Assembly (NCBI RefSeq): GCF_000236565.1 | Contig: NZ_AHAM01000297.1 | Coordinates: forward strand, 1-57,375 | Direction: 5' to 3' | Length of the DNA: 57,375 nt | Origin: Mesorhizobium alhagi CCNWXJ12-2 | Lineage (GTDB): Bacteria > Pseudomonadota > Alphaproteobacteria > Rhizobiales > Rhizobiaceae | In this document: positions 24,583 through 33,631 of the stretch, in pieces | Layout: each line of letters starts with the position of its first letter | Position numbering within the stretch: position 1 is the first letter of the stretch | Translations under genes and position numbers: made by a program | The notes under the pieces: generated by a model | The model's input: only the letters and a program-made list of their open reading frames with translations | Told to the model about the DNA's origin: nothing | Database searches by the model: none

Positions 24583-26811
24583 TCAGGGCTTTTGCGGGGA
24601 GAAGAATTTCAGGGCTTGCGGCGACACGTGGACGTAGGCGAGGTTGCCATCGCGGTCATCCCGATTGCGGTAAACATGCCCGCACGTCCACCTGTCCATG
24701 AAGTATCCGGCAAAATTCTCGCAGAGCTGACCGGCGCGCACTTCCACGACGCCGGTGATGTTGGTGTGCTCGCTTCGGTAGGCAGTGTTTCCGGCGCTGT
24801 CGAAATACTGGAAGAACTCGGTCCCGTTCTTGTGCTTGCCGACCCAACTCCGGTTTGCGACGATTTCCTTTAGCTGCTCTCCCTGGAGCTGGTCAGCATC
24901 ACGGCCCTCGAAGCCGAACGGCCATTGCATAATACCGGCCCGACGGAGGCCGTCCAGATGGTACTTCCGATCCTCTTCGCGCCAGTAGTCGTAGAGATAG
25001 CCGTAATAAGTGAGATTTGTGTCCGGGAACAGCGCCAGCAGTTCGGCAGCTGACAAGGCCGCCTTCTTCAGATCGCCTTGATGCGCGTATGCGGCCGCCC
25101 GATACTCTGCAATCGGCTCGTTGTCGGGCAGATCCCCGGGAGCCGATTCCAGGAGTTCGATAGCCCGTTCGTTCTCGCGCGCCGTATACAGCGTCACCCC
25201 TGCCAGCAGCTGGAAATTGGCCGATGGCGCCGGGTCGAACCGCATTGCTTTTTCGATCTCCCGCTTTGCCGCCTCGCGGTCTCCCGTATGGGCCAGGACC
25301 AAGGCCAGGTTGCCGATCGCCTCCGGATCGTTCGGTTGCGCGGTGACGGCGCGTTTTGCGGAGTCGATCGCTTCGACCGGCCGACCGTCCACAAGCTGGA
25401 TCAGGGCCAGCACTGTATGCGCACGCGCATTCTTGGGATCGAGTCTAAGGGCCTGCCCGGCAGCGTCGTAGGCGATCTTTCGCGCCACCGCCGCCGACCA
25501 GATCAGATTGTAGTCGTTTCGCCATACGTCAACGGCCACTCTGGCGATCCCCGCATGGGCCGATGCGAAGCGGGGGTCGAGATCGATCGCCCGCTGATAG
25601 AAGGAAAGGCTGCGGCGGTAAGTATGGACATCGCTGTACAGGAACCCTTCCGTCTCAGCCCGCAGATAGTAGTCGTAGGCTTCGAGGTTCTCGGTGGGAA
25701 GTTGGGCCAGCAGTTCGCTTTCGCCCTCGCTAAGTTCCACGGCAAGGGCCGAGATGATGTGCCTGACGACGTCGTCCCTGACCACAAATATATCCGCATG
25801 CTGACGGTCGTAACGTTCCGCCCACATGGAGGATCCTGTGATCGCATCGATGAGGCTGACATTGATCCGAACCCTGGAGTCGGTCCTCTGCAATGTTCCT
25901 TCAAGGACGAAATGCACGCCAAGTTCGGTTGCCACCTCCCGAATGTTCCGGGCGGTGTCGCCGAGGGCGAACACGGAATGGCGGGCTATGACGAACAGTC
26001 CGCCTACCTTGGACAATTCCGTTATAAGATCATCCGTCATTCCCATGGCCAGATGATCCTGCTCTTCCTTGCCGCCGACGTTGATGAAGGGAAGGACCGC
26101 GATCGATGGTTTGTCCGGAAGGGGATATGCGAAGCGTTCCAACGGCGGCGGCGCTTCGGCTTCCCGAGATCCCCAGAACCAGACTCCTGCCACCGTCGCA
26201 ACAAGCAGCACGATTGCCGTGGCGACCGCCGCCGCCAACTTGCCCTTTACAGGCCGGGCGGGCGAAACGAGCGATGTAACGAGTGCCCCTGCCTTCTCGT
26301 CAAGCGCCACTTTGAAGATGGCAAGGGGTTCGGCGATGTTCTTTACCTGCTTGACTCCCAAAGGCTGGATCGACAGGTCGAGCTTGCCTCTAACGTGTTC
26401 AAGGGTTGATCCCGCCACGCAGATGCCGCCCGGTTCGGCGAATTCCTGCAGGCGCGAGGCAATGTTCACGCTGTCGCCGTAGATGTCTCCGTCCTTAAGG
26501 ACGATGTCCCCGACATTGATCCCGATCCGGTAGCGAAACTGCCTGTCCGGTTCCCTCCCTGCGTTGTCCCGCTCCAGATCGGTCTGGACTTCGACCGCAA
26601 ACCGTATGGCATCGACGACACTGGAGAACTCAACCAGGGCACCGTCGCCCGTGGTCTTGACGATGCGGCCGCTATATTGGCGGGCTCGGGGGGCAAAGAT
26701 CGTATGGCGATGCCGATCGAACGCGGCCAGCGTTGCTTGCTCGTCCGCGCCCATTAGGCGGGAATACCCAACCATGTCGAATGCAAGGACCGCGGCCAAC
26801 CGGCGTTCCAT
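24583..26811 (-). CDS. Class III adenylate cyclase with membrane segment and TPRs
   Basis: A 742-residue protein. The catalytic cyclase homology domain (residues 1-170) has the metal-binding Asp in AFDMVGYSRLMG, the KTTGDGALVEF block, GINVGDIV and YGDSVNIASRLQ. A transmembrane helix follows (about 193-214), then a FlgO/TolB-like domain starting KPSIAVLPFINVGG, then several TPR units (about 400-600), and a C-terminal domain ending near KFFSPQ. This layout is very common in rhizobia, which carry dozens of such genes. It makes cAMP from ATP at the membrane, with the periplasmic part as presumed sensor. It is convergent with the YHS gene, 19 nt apart. Two decayed relatives occur at 50.6-51.9 kb. 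Confidence 0.9.
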   Translation of the reverse strand: MERRLAAVLAFDMVGYSRLMGADEQATLAAFDRHRHTIFAPRARQYSGRIVKTTGDGALVEFSSVVDAIRFAVEVQTDLERDNAGREPDRQFRYRIGINVGDIVLKDGDIYGDSVNIASRLQEFAEPGGICVAGSTLEHVRGKLDLSIQPLGVKQVKNIAEPLAIFKVALDEKAGALVTSLVSPARPVKGKLAAAVATAIVLLVATVAGVWFWGSREAEAPPPLERFAYPLPDKPSIAVLPFINVGGKEEQDHLAMGMTDDLITELSKVGGLFVIARHSVFALGDTARNIREVATELGVHFVLEGTLQRTDSRVRINVSLIDAITGSSMWAERYDRQHADIFVVRDDVVRHIISALAVELSEGESELLAQLPTENLEAYDYYLRAETEGFLYSDVHTYRRSLSFYQRAIDLDPRFASAHAGIARVAVDVWRNDYNLIWSAAVARKIAYDAAGQALRLDPKNARAHTVLALIQLVDGRPVEAIDSAKRAVTAQPNDPEAIGNLALVLAHTGDREAAKREIEKAMRFDPAPSANFQLLAGVTLYTARENERAIELLESAPGDLPDNEPIAEYRAAAYAHQGDLKKAALSAAELLALFPDTNLTYYGYLYDYWREEDRKYHLDGLRRAGIMQWPFGFEGRDADQLQGEQLKEIVANRSWVGKHKNGTEFFQYFDSAGNTAYRSEHTNITGVVEVRAGQLCENFAGYFMDRWTCGHVYRNRDDRDGNLAYVHVSPQALKFFSPQKP

Positions 26812-28038
26812 GCTGAACTCCCCATGAGGTGCAAAGTTTAGCCGAGCGAGGAAACGAAATCCATCAAATGCAGGTAATCATGGCGCACGCACCAACTTGG
26901 GTCAGATAAATCCGGTTCGCTCCGCGAGCAATCGATTGATTACTGCCCGTGCACGGCGGAGTCTTCGATCGAAATTCAGATGGCGCTTTGGATCTTGGGC
27001 GATTGTGTCAAGATAGGCTCAAAACCAGAGACCTTATGTTCATTTTTCAACCAGTATCGCGGTACTGGTCGAAACTGTATACAGGGCCCCTTGCGAAAGA
27101 CAGGTTATTGCGTTCGCTCGGAGAGACACAACAATCTTGATGTAGCGGGCGTGAATGCGACGCGCCTCAAACAGCGCCCCGCAGCGCGTTGCCGATGCCG
27201 AGAAGCGCCGTCCACGATGGCATCGTGCGACTGATGATGTCACGATTGAGGGGAGGCCGTCACAGCCGCCCTTCGGCGGCGTCAGATCATTCGGCAGCTA
27301 TCGCGAGCGCCCTGTCCCCGGCGATTCGACTGGCCTGACAAACGGATATCTTGCTCGCCTCAAGCTCTCCGGGAGGATCATTCAGCGTGGCGCCGGCCCA
27401 GCGATACCGGCCCATTCAGCCTTGCGCAGCCGAAGACCGCACAGCTGCTGCAGGAACGGCAAATGGGTGTGCCGTCAGAGCGGATACCAACGACGCATAT
27501 TCTGAACCCCCCAGCCGGAGGCTTTTGCGGCCATGCCGAGAACGATCGTTTTTGTTCTCGCGGTTTCGCGCGCCCACGGCCCGCCAGTCGCCTCCCGCAG
27601 TGCCGCTTGCATCGGACCTCAGGTTGGCGCCAGCCGAAAGCGGAATATGTTGGCCAAACCGTTTCGCCAGAGGTCCGGCCAACAATGCTTTGCCTCGCTT
27701 CATCGATCACGCCCCGTCTGAGAGCCTGCAACTGTACCTTGCAGCAGGGCGACAGCTTTCTCGGACATGCCAGCCGAAAGTTCCAGAACCGCACCGCGAT
27801 CTTCCTCCATGTACAGGTCAGTTCACCGCCGTCAGCCGCGCAACGCGAACGGTAGCTGGCCAGGCCCTTCCAGAATACCCGAGGGGAATGCGAGCGGCTT
27901 CAGCAAGCGCAACGCCGCTGCGCAAGCTAATCTGAGTTGAGGCTTCGATATTCAGGATTAACAGGGTTGCATCCTGCCCAATAAGCAATATCTACCCGCC
28001 GGGCGATCTTCTTTGCGAAAAACGAGAGAATTCTGACA
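26812..28038. other. 1.2-kb intergenic region upstream of mucR
   Basis: Reading frames here overlap on both strands, lack start signals and show no family features. I recognise no tRNA or repeat. The AT-richer 3' end (about 27940-28035) probably holds the mucR promoter and its self-regulatory sites. Confidence 0.4.
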
Positions 28039-28479
28039 ATGACCAACGATTTTAACAACACCGAAACCATCGAACTGACCGCAGATGTGATTGCAGCTTA
28101 CGTCTCAAACAATCCGGTTCCATTGTCTGAGTTGCCTTCCCTGATTGCGCAGGTTCACCAATCCTTGGCCGGCCTCTCGACTGCTTCAGCGACAACACCG
28201 ACGGAAGTCCTCACACCCGCCGTTCCCATCAAAAAATCGGTTACCCCAGATTACATCGTTTGCCTCGATGACGGGAAGAAGTTCAAATCCTTGAAGCGGC
28301 ATTTGAAGACAACGTTTGGGATGACACCTGAGGAATACAGGGCGAAGTGGAACTTGCCTGCCGACTACCCGATGGTAGCACCTGCTTACTCAGCTCAACG
28401 ATCGACGCTTGCCAAGAAACTGGGGCTCGGCCGCAAGCAATTGGAACCGGTAAGGCGCACACAGAAGAAGGCGGCCTAG
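28039..28479 (+). CDS. mucR: MucR/Ros-family regulator lacking two zinc ligands
   Basis: A 146-residue MucR/Ros protein, a global H-NS-like regulator in rhizobia that binds AT-rich DNA. The N-terminus ([20 protein letters not shown]) is the oligomerisation part. The prokaryotic zinc-finger domain is [20 protein letters not shown] followed by [20 protein letters not shown]. In Ros the ligands are C-x2-C and H-x4-H. Here Cys75 and His88 remain, but the second Cys is Asp78 and the second His is Phe93. Mesorhizobium Ml-type paralogues are known to fold and bind DNA without zinc, so this is probably functional. The C-terminal tail is basic ([15 protein letters not shown]). Confidence 0.88.
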   Translation: MTNDFNNTETIELTADVIAAYVSNNPVPLSELPSLIAQVHQSLAGLSTASATTPTEVLTPAVPIKKSVTPDYIVCLDDGKKFKSLKRHLKTTFGMTPEEYRAKWNLPADYPMVAPAYSAQRSTLAKKLGLGRKQLEPVRRTQKKAA

Positions 28480-28495
28480 TCGGCACAAAGGAAGG

Positions 28496-28514
28496 GGCGG
28501 GTTGTTCACCCGCC
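28496..28514. terminator. Hairpin after mucR
   Basis: GGCGGGT (28496-28502) pairs with ACCCGCC (28508-28514) around TGTTC, 16 nt after the mucR stop. No U-tract follows, so termination would be weak. Confidence 0.35.
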
Positions 28515-28655
28515 TCTGGAGCGCGGCTATATGTCACCGTGCCGGTGGTTGGCTATTGCAACCAGGGGGCCACGCGGCCCATCAGTCGTACGGATCAATG
28601 AAGTTCGATGTGACGCGCTGGGCTCGGCACGGCGCGCTCAGTTTTTGCTGAAGCC

Positions 28656-28826
28656 TCAGGGCCTTGACGATCGCCCGATCGCCGCCGCGTGGCTCTGAAG
28701 CACCGTGACCTCGCAGCAGGCATGCACCACCCGAGTTCGATCGCCATGTTCCTTGATCATGACCAGATGTGTTGCGTTCAAGGAAACGGCCTGTCCGTCG
28801 GAGTCGGCAAGCTGGCTCCACATCAT
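28656..28826 (-). CDS. Small hypothetical protein
   Basis: A 56-residue frame from ATG 28826 (or the adjacent ATG 28823) reads MMWSQLADSDGQAVSLNATH and LVMIKEHGDRTRVVHACCEV. The spacing of hydrophobic residues suggests a small beta-barrel-like fold. An upstream in-frame ATG at 28892 would add a less convincing stretch. The family is not recognised; similar short DG-x-x-V proteins occur in rhizobia. A second protein with a DGxxV pattern lies at 30539. Confidence 0.35.
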   Translation of the reverse strand: MMWSQLADSDGQAVSLNATHLVMIKEHGDRTRVVHACCEVTVLQSHAAAIGRSSRP

Positions 28827-28942
28827 TTCGTGCCCGTATGATGATCCCTCGTCACAACCCTGCCCCGGCGAACCTTGAACGGCAATTTTCAACCGCTACC
28901 GTCGACACGCCGCGGAAATCCGCATCCATGGGATATCACTGA

Positions 28943-29143
28943 TCAGTTGGTCCTGGCGTCCTGCACCATGTCGAGAAATTGCTGCAGGTTCTCGATCATC
29001 GCCTCGGCGCCATCTTCGTTGACAGCAAATTCAAAGGCCAATTCACCGCTTTCAACAGTGAGCAGAGCAACCATGGTCCGACCATCTTCGGACATGGCCA
29101 TGTCGAGCGCGAAGCCGGTAACTGGCATTGGGGTATCACTCAT
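28943..29143 (-). CDS. Small acidic protein, copy A of a paralogous pair
   Basis: A 66-residue acidic protein beginning MSDTPMPVTGFALDMAMSED and ending with ENLQQFLDMVQDARTN. It is closely similar over its whole length to the gene at 49905-50111 (most positions identical; the differences are conservative, such as MVALLTVESGEL versus MVAVLTVETGEL). Conservation at protein level across two loci argues that both are real genes. A strand-rich first half and a C-terminal helix are likely. There is no known function. Both copies are on the minus strand. Confidence 0.65.
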   Translation of the reverse strand: MSDTPMPVTGFALDMAMSEDGRTMVALLTVESGELAFEFAVNEDGAEAMIENLQQFLDMVQDARTN

Positions 29144-30538
29144 CGTGGGTTTCCTTTGCGCCTCGCCTGAAGAAGAAATTCAGGGCGGATGACGTCAAGC
29201 AAACTCCCATCGCCGATCCTCGGAATGTTTCCCGGACGAATCCCGGAACGTTGACGCACGATCAAATTGATATCGACTTCTCCGCGTGCCCGTCAACGCT
29301 GATCTTGATCTGCTATGACGTTCCGGCGGGGGCCTCAGTGGAGACCCGCCACGGCAGCGCACGGCATCAGAAGGTAGATCACTGCATCAGCAGAAAACCT
29401 ACGAGTTCAGCCGGTCCCAGTTGTAGTTGTCCCGCGCCTGGTACCCACACTTGAGGCAGGTCGCATACAGCCCGGTCGTGACCGCGTCCTCCGTCCTTAG
29501 CCAATTGTCCTTACTGGCCTCGGCGTGCCGCGGTACCCCACAAACCCCGCGGCAGAGAATTCGCACCCGTCGGTGTGGCAGCACGTTTCGGGCATATTCA
29601 GGAATGGCCACCCTTTGCTCTCCGTTGTTCGCGCAAGGTCCGCACAAACCACAAAGATTGGGGCATTGCCATGGCCACGATGCTGCAGCCGGCGCTACGC
29701 ACCCTGGCTGCGCCGAGAGACCATGGGAGAAGGAGGGCAGATGCCGAGCCGCTGACCCCGAAGCATCGCCCATAGCGAGCTACTGTCCTGAGGCGCGGCG
29801 CGTTTCAGATGCGAGGTTGTCGATGTGATAGCCGCTGCACGGTCCCTCACCGTCATGCCTCTTCGCCGCTCATGTCCGGGAGCGGAGGACGGCGGCGATC
29901 CGTTCGACCCCGCCAACGGTCGTTGCCGCTCTGCGGTCGCCATCGTCCTGAAGACGGCACGAGCCAGAGAGGATGGCTGAGCGGTATGGATCGAAAGATC
30001 GTCCAGCGCAAAACTTAGGTCCAGCCGGGATGAATGTAGCGATCGTCGATTTCGACACGTCGACGATCGCAACGAACGGCGGGGCTACTGGGAGTGGCCG
30101 AAAATCGTCTAGGCAGCTTTGATAGCTGCGTCCGCCTCGGTGTGACTATTGGCAGCGAACTGATTGGCGCTTTCCAGCTTGATCAGCGAGTTCATCGAGT
30201 TCATCGTGTCTGTGATTTGCCGGGGGCTCCCTCGATAAGGTTCGAAGCAGCAGCGTTTGGCGTTCAGCCAGATCGGCAAATTCTGGTGCGCTGAAGACAT
30301 TCGGCGAGGGCCTTCTGCTCCAGCTTGACTGTCGCGGTCTCGACCGGCTGGAGCGCGATGGCCGTCTCTGAAATGAGTTCGATGAAATCAGCCTTGGGAA
30401 ACCCGGCCCTGATGCGCCTAGATGCGCCGGCTCCCGGCCAGCCATGGCATGCGGGTGAGGCTGGCGCTCCGGCTGCATTAAAAGCTGCAGAGTGATATGT
30501 TTGGTGGATAAATTCGTTCGCCAGACGGGAATGGGGAA
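29144..30538. other. 1.4-kb gene-poor region
   Basis: No reading frame here is convincing. A minus-strand piece ending near 29399 contains CLKCGYQARDNYNWDRLN, which could be a zinc-ribbon tail, but its upstream part does not look like protein. I see no RNA gene. Confidence 0.35.
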
Positions 30539-30790
30539 ATGGCCGACCAAACGAGCGAGCTCATCGAGCATTTCAATGCCATCGGTGAGGATGGGACGGT
30601 GCACCAGGTTTTCTGCCACCATGCCATCATCGCCAAGATTTTTATTGGCTCCTCTGTAGTGGCAAGACATCAAAAGCTGATGCTGTCGGACGGCCGTGCC
30701 GTGAACAGCGTCACCAACCGAATATTTACGATCGCGAATACAGACGAGGTCATCATCCGAGTGCCTGAGAGAGGATTTGACGAGCTTTGA
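30539..30790 (+). CDS. Small hypothetical protein
   Basis: An 83-residue protein from ATG 30539 with GGGG/GGGA motifs just upstream. It reads DQTSELIEHFNAIGEDGTVH and later LMLSDGRAVNSVTNRIFTIA. The composition is balanced and typical of a small globular beta protein; there is no signal peptide or membrane helix. No family is recognised. Neighbouring DNA is non-coding on both sides. Confidence 0.45.
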   Translation: MADQTSELIEHFNAIGEDGTVHQVFCHHAIIAKIFIGSSVVARHQKLMLSDGRAVNSVTNRIFTIANTDEVIIRVPERGFDEL

Positions 30791-31198
30791 GCTGCATCGC
30801 ACGGTCGCTAACGCCGTCGAGCACCGCGTCAGCGAGGCCGCGGACGCGCCTCACCGCACTACGGTAGTCTAGTTGGCTACGGCGGATTGAGCACCTGGAT
30901 GCAGTGTCGCCTTCGTATTTCGACGAGTTCACCTGGCGGGCGACGAGATCGCCAGTCGATCGGTGTGGCCAAATGGCGCCACAACTCGCGCAAGCTCCGC
31001 TAGCCCCAAGAAAGCCCGGCAAGAGGGCGGGTTCCTGCCGGGCTCTCCTCGCGAGGCCAGTCCTGAGCCCGGCAGATGCGGGTGACGTGCTGGCTAAAGA
31101 TCGGACGAGGTACTCGGAGGCAGCCTTCTCGGCCGAGGTAATGGAATGTGGCCTTTGGGGCCACTTTCCTATTTCCCCACGGCGACGCGGAAATTTGG
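30791..31198. other. Non-coding stretch with two hairpins
   Basis: No gene is supported. One hairpin is AGCCCGGCA (31013-31021) with TGCCGGGCT (31036-31044). Another is GTGGCC (31148-31153) with GGCCAC (31159-31164), followed by TTT and pyrimidines. They may be terminators or relics of repeats. Confidence 0.4.
31148..31167 (+). terminator. Hairpin with short T tract
   Basis: The GTGGCC / GGCCAC stem has a TTTGG loop and is followed by TTTCCTATTT. It could end transcription from 30539 on the + strand. It is weak by stem length. Confidence 0.3.
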
Positions 31199-31465
31199 TC
31201 AATCCAACAGAATTCTATCAGGATCGCGCTTATACACCCGACGCTGGTCGAATCTCGGCGTCTGCATCCAGGACGCTTTGTCGCCGGTGACAGCCTCGCT
31301 CGCCGTCAAGATGGCCGAGTTTTCAGTTTCTACCAGCGCGCGGGAATGGTCGCACTGAGGGACCTGATCAGATCGCAGATCGCAGAAGGCGGCGAAGAGC
31401 CAAGCCGGTATCGATGGCCTCCAGAGCGCGTAGGCCAGCAAGGCAACGAGCAACGCTACACCCAC
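31199..31465 (-). CDS. Possible small membrane protein, second gene of a pair
   Basis: GTG 31465 overlaps the end of the upstream small membrane gene by 10 nt. The frame begins MGVALLVALLAYALWRPSIP, a good hydrophobic helix, then AWLFAAFCDL, and becomes polar and less protein-like after about residue 35. It may be a coupled two-gene unit or just an open frame. Confidence 0.3.
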   Translation of the reverse strand: MGVALLVALLAYALWRPSIPAWLFAAFCDLRSDQVPQCDHSRALVETENSAILTASEAVTGDKASWMQTPRFDQRRVYKRDPDRILLD

Positions 31466-31656
31466 AATTGGCTTCCCCCGTCCGTCAGGGCAACAAGCGC
31501 CCCTGCGCCGAGTATCGCGATGCGCATCAAGCCTTCGACCAGGCTCTGTATGCCGGGCTTGCTCCGGACATCAACGGCGAGGGTGATTACTGTTGCTGTC
31601 GCCCCGCTGAGTACCGTGACCGTTGCAACTGAAAGGAAAACGAGCTGCGATTCCAT
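31456..31656 (-). CDS. Two-helix small membrane protein
   Basis: A 66-residue protein from ATG 31656 with a perfect AGGAGG 6 nt upstream. It has two hydrophobic helices: residues 5-28 (LVFLSVATVTVLSGATATVI) and about 43-58 (LMRIAILGAGALVALT), joined by a short charged loop DVRSKPG. Topology suggests an inner-membrane hairpin. The Shine-Dalgarno sequence can pair with an upstream CCTCCT. A related but frameshifted copy lies at 34653 on the other strand. No function is known; toxin-like small membrane proteins have similar size and layout. Confidence 0.6.
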   Translation of the reverse strand: MESQLVFLSVATVTVLSGATATVITLAVDVRSKPGIQSLVEGLMRIAILGAGALVALTDGGSQLWV

Positions 31657-31661
31657 TGGGA

Positions 31662-31681
31662 CCTCCTGTTTCAATAGGAGG
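31662..31681 (-). promoter_or_regulatory. Hairpin sequestering the Shine-Dalgarno of the small membrane gene
   Basis: On the minus strand CCTCCT and AGGAGG form a 6-bp perfect stem with an 8-nt loop. The 3' arm is the ribosome-binding site of the ORF starting at 31656. Translation is predicted to be off unless the stem melts or is bound. Confidence 0.5.
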
Positions 31682-32080
31682 ATTTTCTCATCGACTTTGA
31701 TGGTGTGGATAAAATCGACGCAATAATCGACGAAACCGCAATGTCTGGGACCTGCGGCGCAAAATCTATTCACGCCCTCAACGACGCAAACATTGGCCAA
31801 CGACACCGGTAGGCAGGAAAACCCATTTGGCATGAACCAACAGCAGAATCGCTGCCGCAACAAATGGTTCGGGAGAATTGTTGATGCAACGGAATGGATC
31901 AGCGGCCCAGGGCTTTGCGTTCATTAGCTTTTCCGGAGCTCTAAAGAGCGCGGCTATTAGGCAGCAAGCTTCGTGCGAAGAAATTGAGCAGGGGCCATGT
32001 TCATCCGCGCACCCATCCTGGCCCGCGTTCTCGTTGGTCGCGTCCCCAAGGATACAGGATGGCCGCGCGGTCTGATCTGG
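31682..32080. other. Intergenic stretch
   Basis: No supported gene. It separates the small membrane gene from the toxin pseudogene; the AT-rich first 150 nt may contain the small gene's promoter. Confidence 0.35.
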
Positions 32081-32550
32081 TTAGAGGCGGCCCGTCCAAC
32101 CGAGGCGCACCATGATGGCGCGGCGAGCAGCGTCCTTGCCGGCAAAGAATAGACTTGTGCGCGGCCACCGCATCGACAAGGCCGCGGTCGGCGATTGACG
32201 CCGCCTCCAAACCGGCGTCGCCGAGCCGCGCAAGGTCGTGCCAATGGCGGGCAAATCGCTCTCCGCGTAGGCGGCCTGCGCACAGTAGACATGGACAGCC
32301 GTCGCCTTTTCCCAGAAGGTGCGTTCCGCGCGCATCAAACGTGGCGGAGCGATTGGGAAAGGCAGACCGTTCAAGATCTCGGCTGCGGCGCACAAGACGT
32401 CGAACGAGGCACATGGCTCGCCAGTAGAACGTGCACCGAACTTGAGCATGACGATTGGACTGACACAGCCGGTGCCGGTCGCGATGGCGTTGTGAGCGAT
32501 GAGTATCCTGTCTCCGTCAGCAGAAGTCTTCGCACGTGTTGCAGTCTCGT
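32081..32550 (-). pseudogene. AbiEii-type toxin C-terminal remnant, frameshifted
   Basis: Pieces in two frames assemble into the C-terminal part of an AbiEii nucleotidyltransferase toxin: CVSPIVMLKFGARSTGEPC, PPRLMRAERTFWEKATAVHV, then after a shift GRLRGERFARHWHDLARL and DRGLVDAVAAHKS, then back to the first frame with LFFAGKDAARRA. The AERTFWEKAT and RHYxDL blocks are diagnostic. The N-terminal half with the GGTSLSK catalytic core is absent and no antitoxin gene lies beside it. It is clearly inactive. Confidence 0.65.
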
Positions 32551-32853
32551 CGAGCCCACGCTAGATTACCGGCAACCCCTGATCGATAACCCACTGCGGC
32601 AACCGGTTCGTATCTCGCTCGTCCAGCGTTTCTCTTCACTGCGCGTGCCGGGAAGGCTATGTTGGGCGCCGCCGACAAGTTAGGGCGCCAGAGCGCGGAT
32701 GTATGCGGCTTTCGGCTACGACCGGCTGGCTTTGAAAACGTTTTTCATGATCCGGCTGCCTGATAATCGAAGACGGTGACGGTGATCCAATCCGTCCTGG
32801 TTCCGCAATTAACCCATCCAACCGTCGTCCCCTTGATGCGGCACAGTACGTCG
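32551..32853. other. Intergenic stretch
   Basis: About 300 nt without a supported gene, RNA or repeat. Confidence 0.35.
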
Positions 32854-33285
32854 TCACTCGTCGTCGATGTCGGGGCACTGCGGGGGAGCCCTGCCGATCT
32901 TGCCGACAATTCTCGGGTAATTGGCTTCGGGCAGCGCCTGCCCTGTCCCAATAACTTCAGCGCGGAAGCGCCACTCGTCACCGTAGTCGTACAAGAAGGT
33001 CATTGCCGAGCCCACCTTCTGGAAGGCTGTGGTGACACGCGTGCCCTTCACGCTGCGAAAGCCGCCCCCCGCTATGTCGGCGAAGAGCTCGAACCGCTGG
33101 GGCGAATCGAACAGCTTTCCCGTCAGCTTTGAATAGAAGCCGTAGGTGTGGTCCATGTCGAATCCAAATGCCGCGCAGATGGCTTCGGCCAGATCCGCTA
33201 GCGTGCTCGAACTCGACACCTCAATGTCCCGATAAAGCCGTGCGCGAAGAGAGGCTCGGAAGATCAAGGTCGCGGGCTCAGTCAT
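32854..33285 (-). CDS. Plasmid pRiA4b ORF-3-like protein
   Basis: A 143-residue protein of the pRiA4b ORF-3/IS1096 TnpR-like family (PF07929), first seen on an Agrobacterium Ri plasmid. Family marks are an opening strand FRASLRARLYRDIEV, the helix LADLAEAICAAFGFDMDHTYGF, and FLYDYGDEWRFRAEVIG. The C-terminus reads YPRIVGKIGRAPPQCPDIDDE, as in full-length members, so it appears intact and of normal length. It often travels with mobile DNA. Biochemical role is not established. Confidence 0.8.
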   Translation of the reverse strand: MTEPATLIFRASLRARLYRDIEVSSSSTLADLAEAICAAFGFDMDHTYGFYSKLTGKLFDSPQRFELFADIAGGGFRSVKGTRVTTAFQKVGSAMTFLYDYGDEWRFRAEVIGTGQALPEANYPRIVGKIGRAPPQCPDIDDE

Positions 33286-33631
33286 GGCGGATTTTCAGGT
33301 GCTGACGGTTTGAAGGATGATTTTGAAGGGGTTCGCGCCAAGCCGAGACGAGCCGTGCCGAAGACGGTTCGAATGTCGGGTTCGCTTCGGGCGGCGATAG
33401 CCGTTGGTGATCTTCCGTTGAACGACGGCCGGTCTGAGAGCGCGTCCGAAGGGGTGTTCGTCCGTGGAAGCGCAGTCGTGCTCGCTGACGGTTTCGGCAG
33501 CAAGATCACTCGACAGGCTGGCGCAGCAGCCAGGTCAATTTCAATGTCGTGATGGATGAATTGATCCCCTTCCCGACTTCGAAAAACACTTCGGTATGCA
33601 CATCTGCAGAAAGTGGCATGTGCGCGAATGT
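33286..33631. other. Intergenic stretch
   Basis: Both strands have open frames, but they are Ser/Thr/Arg-rich and lack start signals or family features. Nothing else is seen. Confidence 0.35.

Noticed and set aside
25078-26409. A 443-codon + strand open frame opposite the adenylate cyclase
   Set aside because: No recognisable domain. The cyclase on the minus strand has catalytic motifs, membrane helix and TPRs.
26812-28038. tRNA or structured RNA in the long gap before mucR
   Set aside because: No T-loop GGTTCRAAT-type segment paired with an acceptor stem was found.
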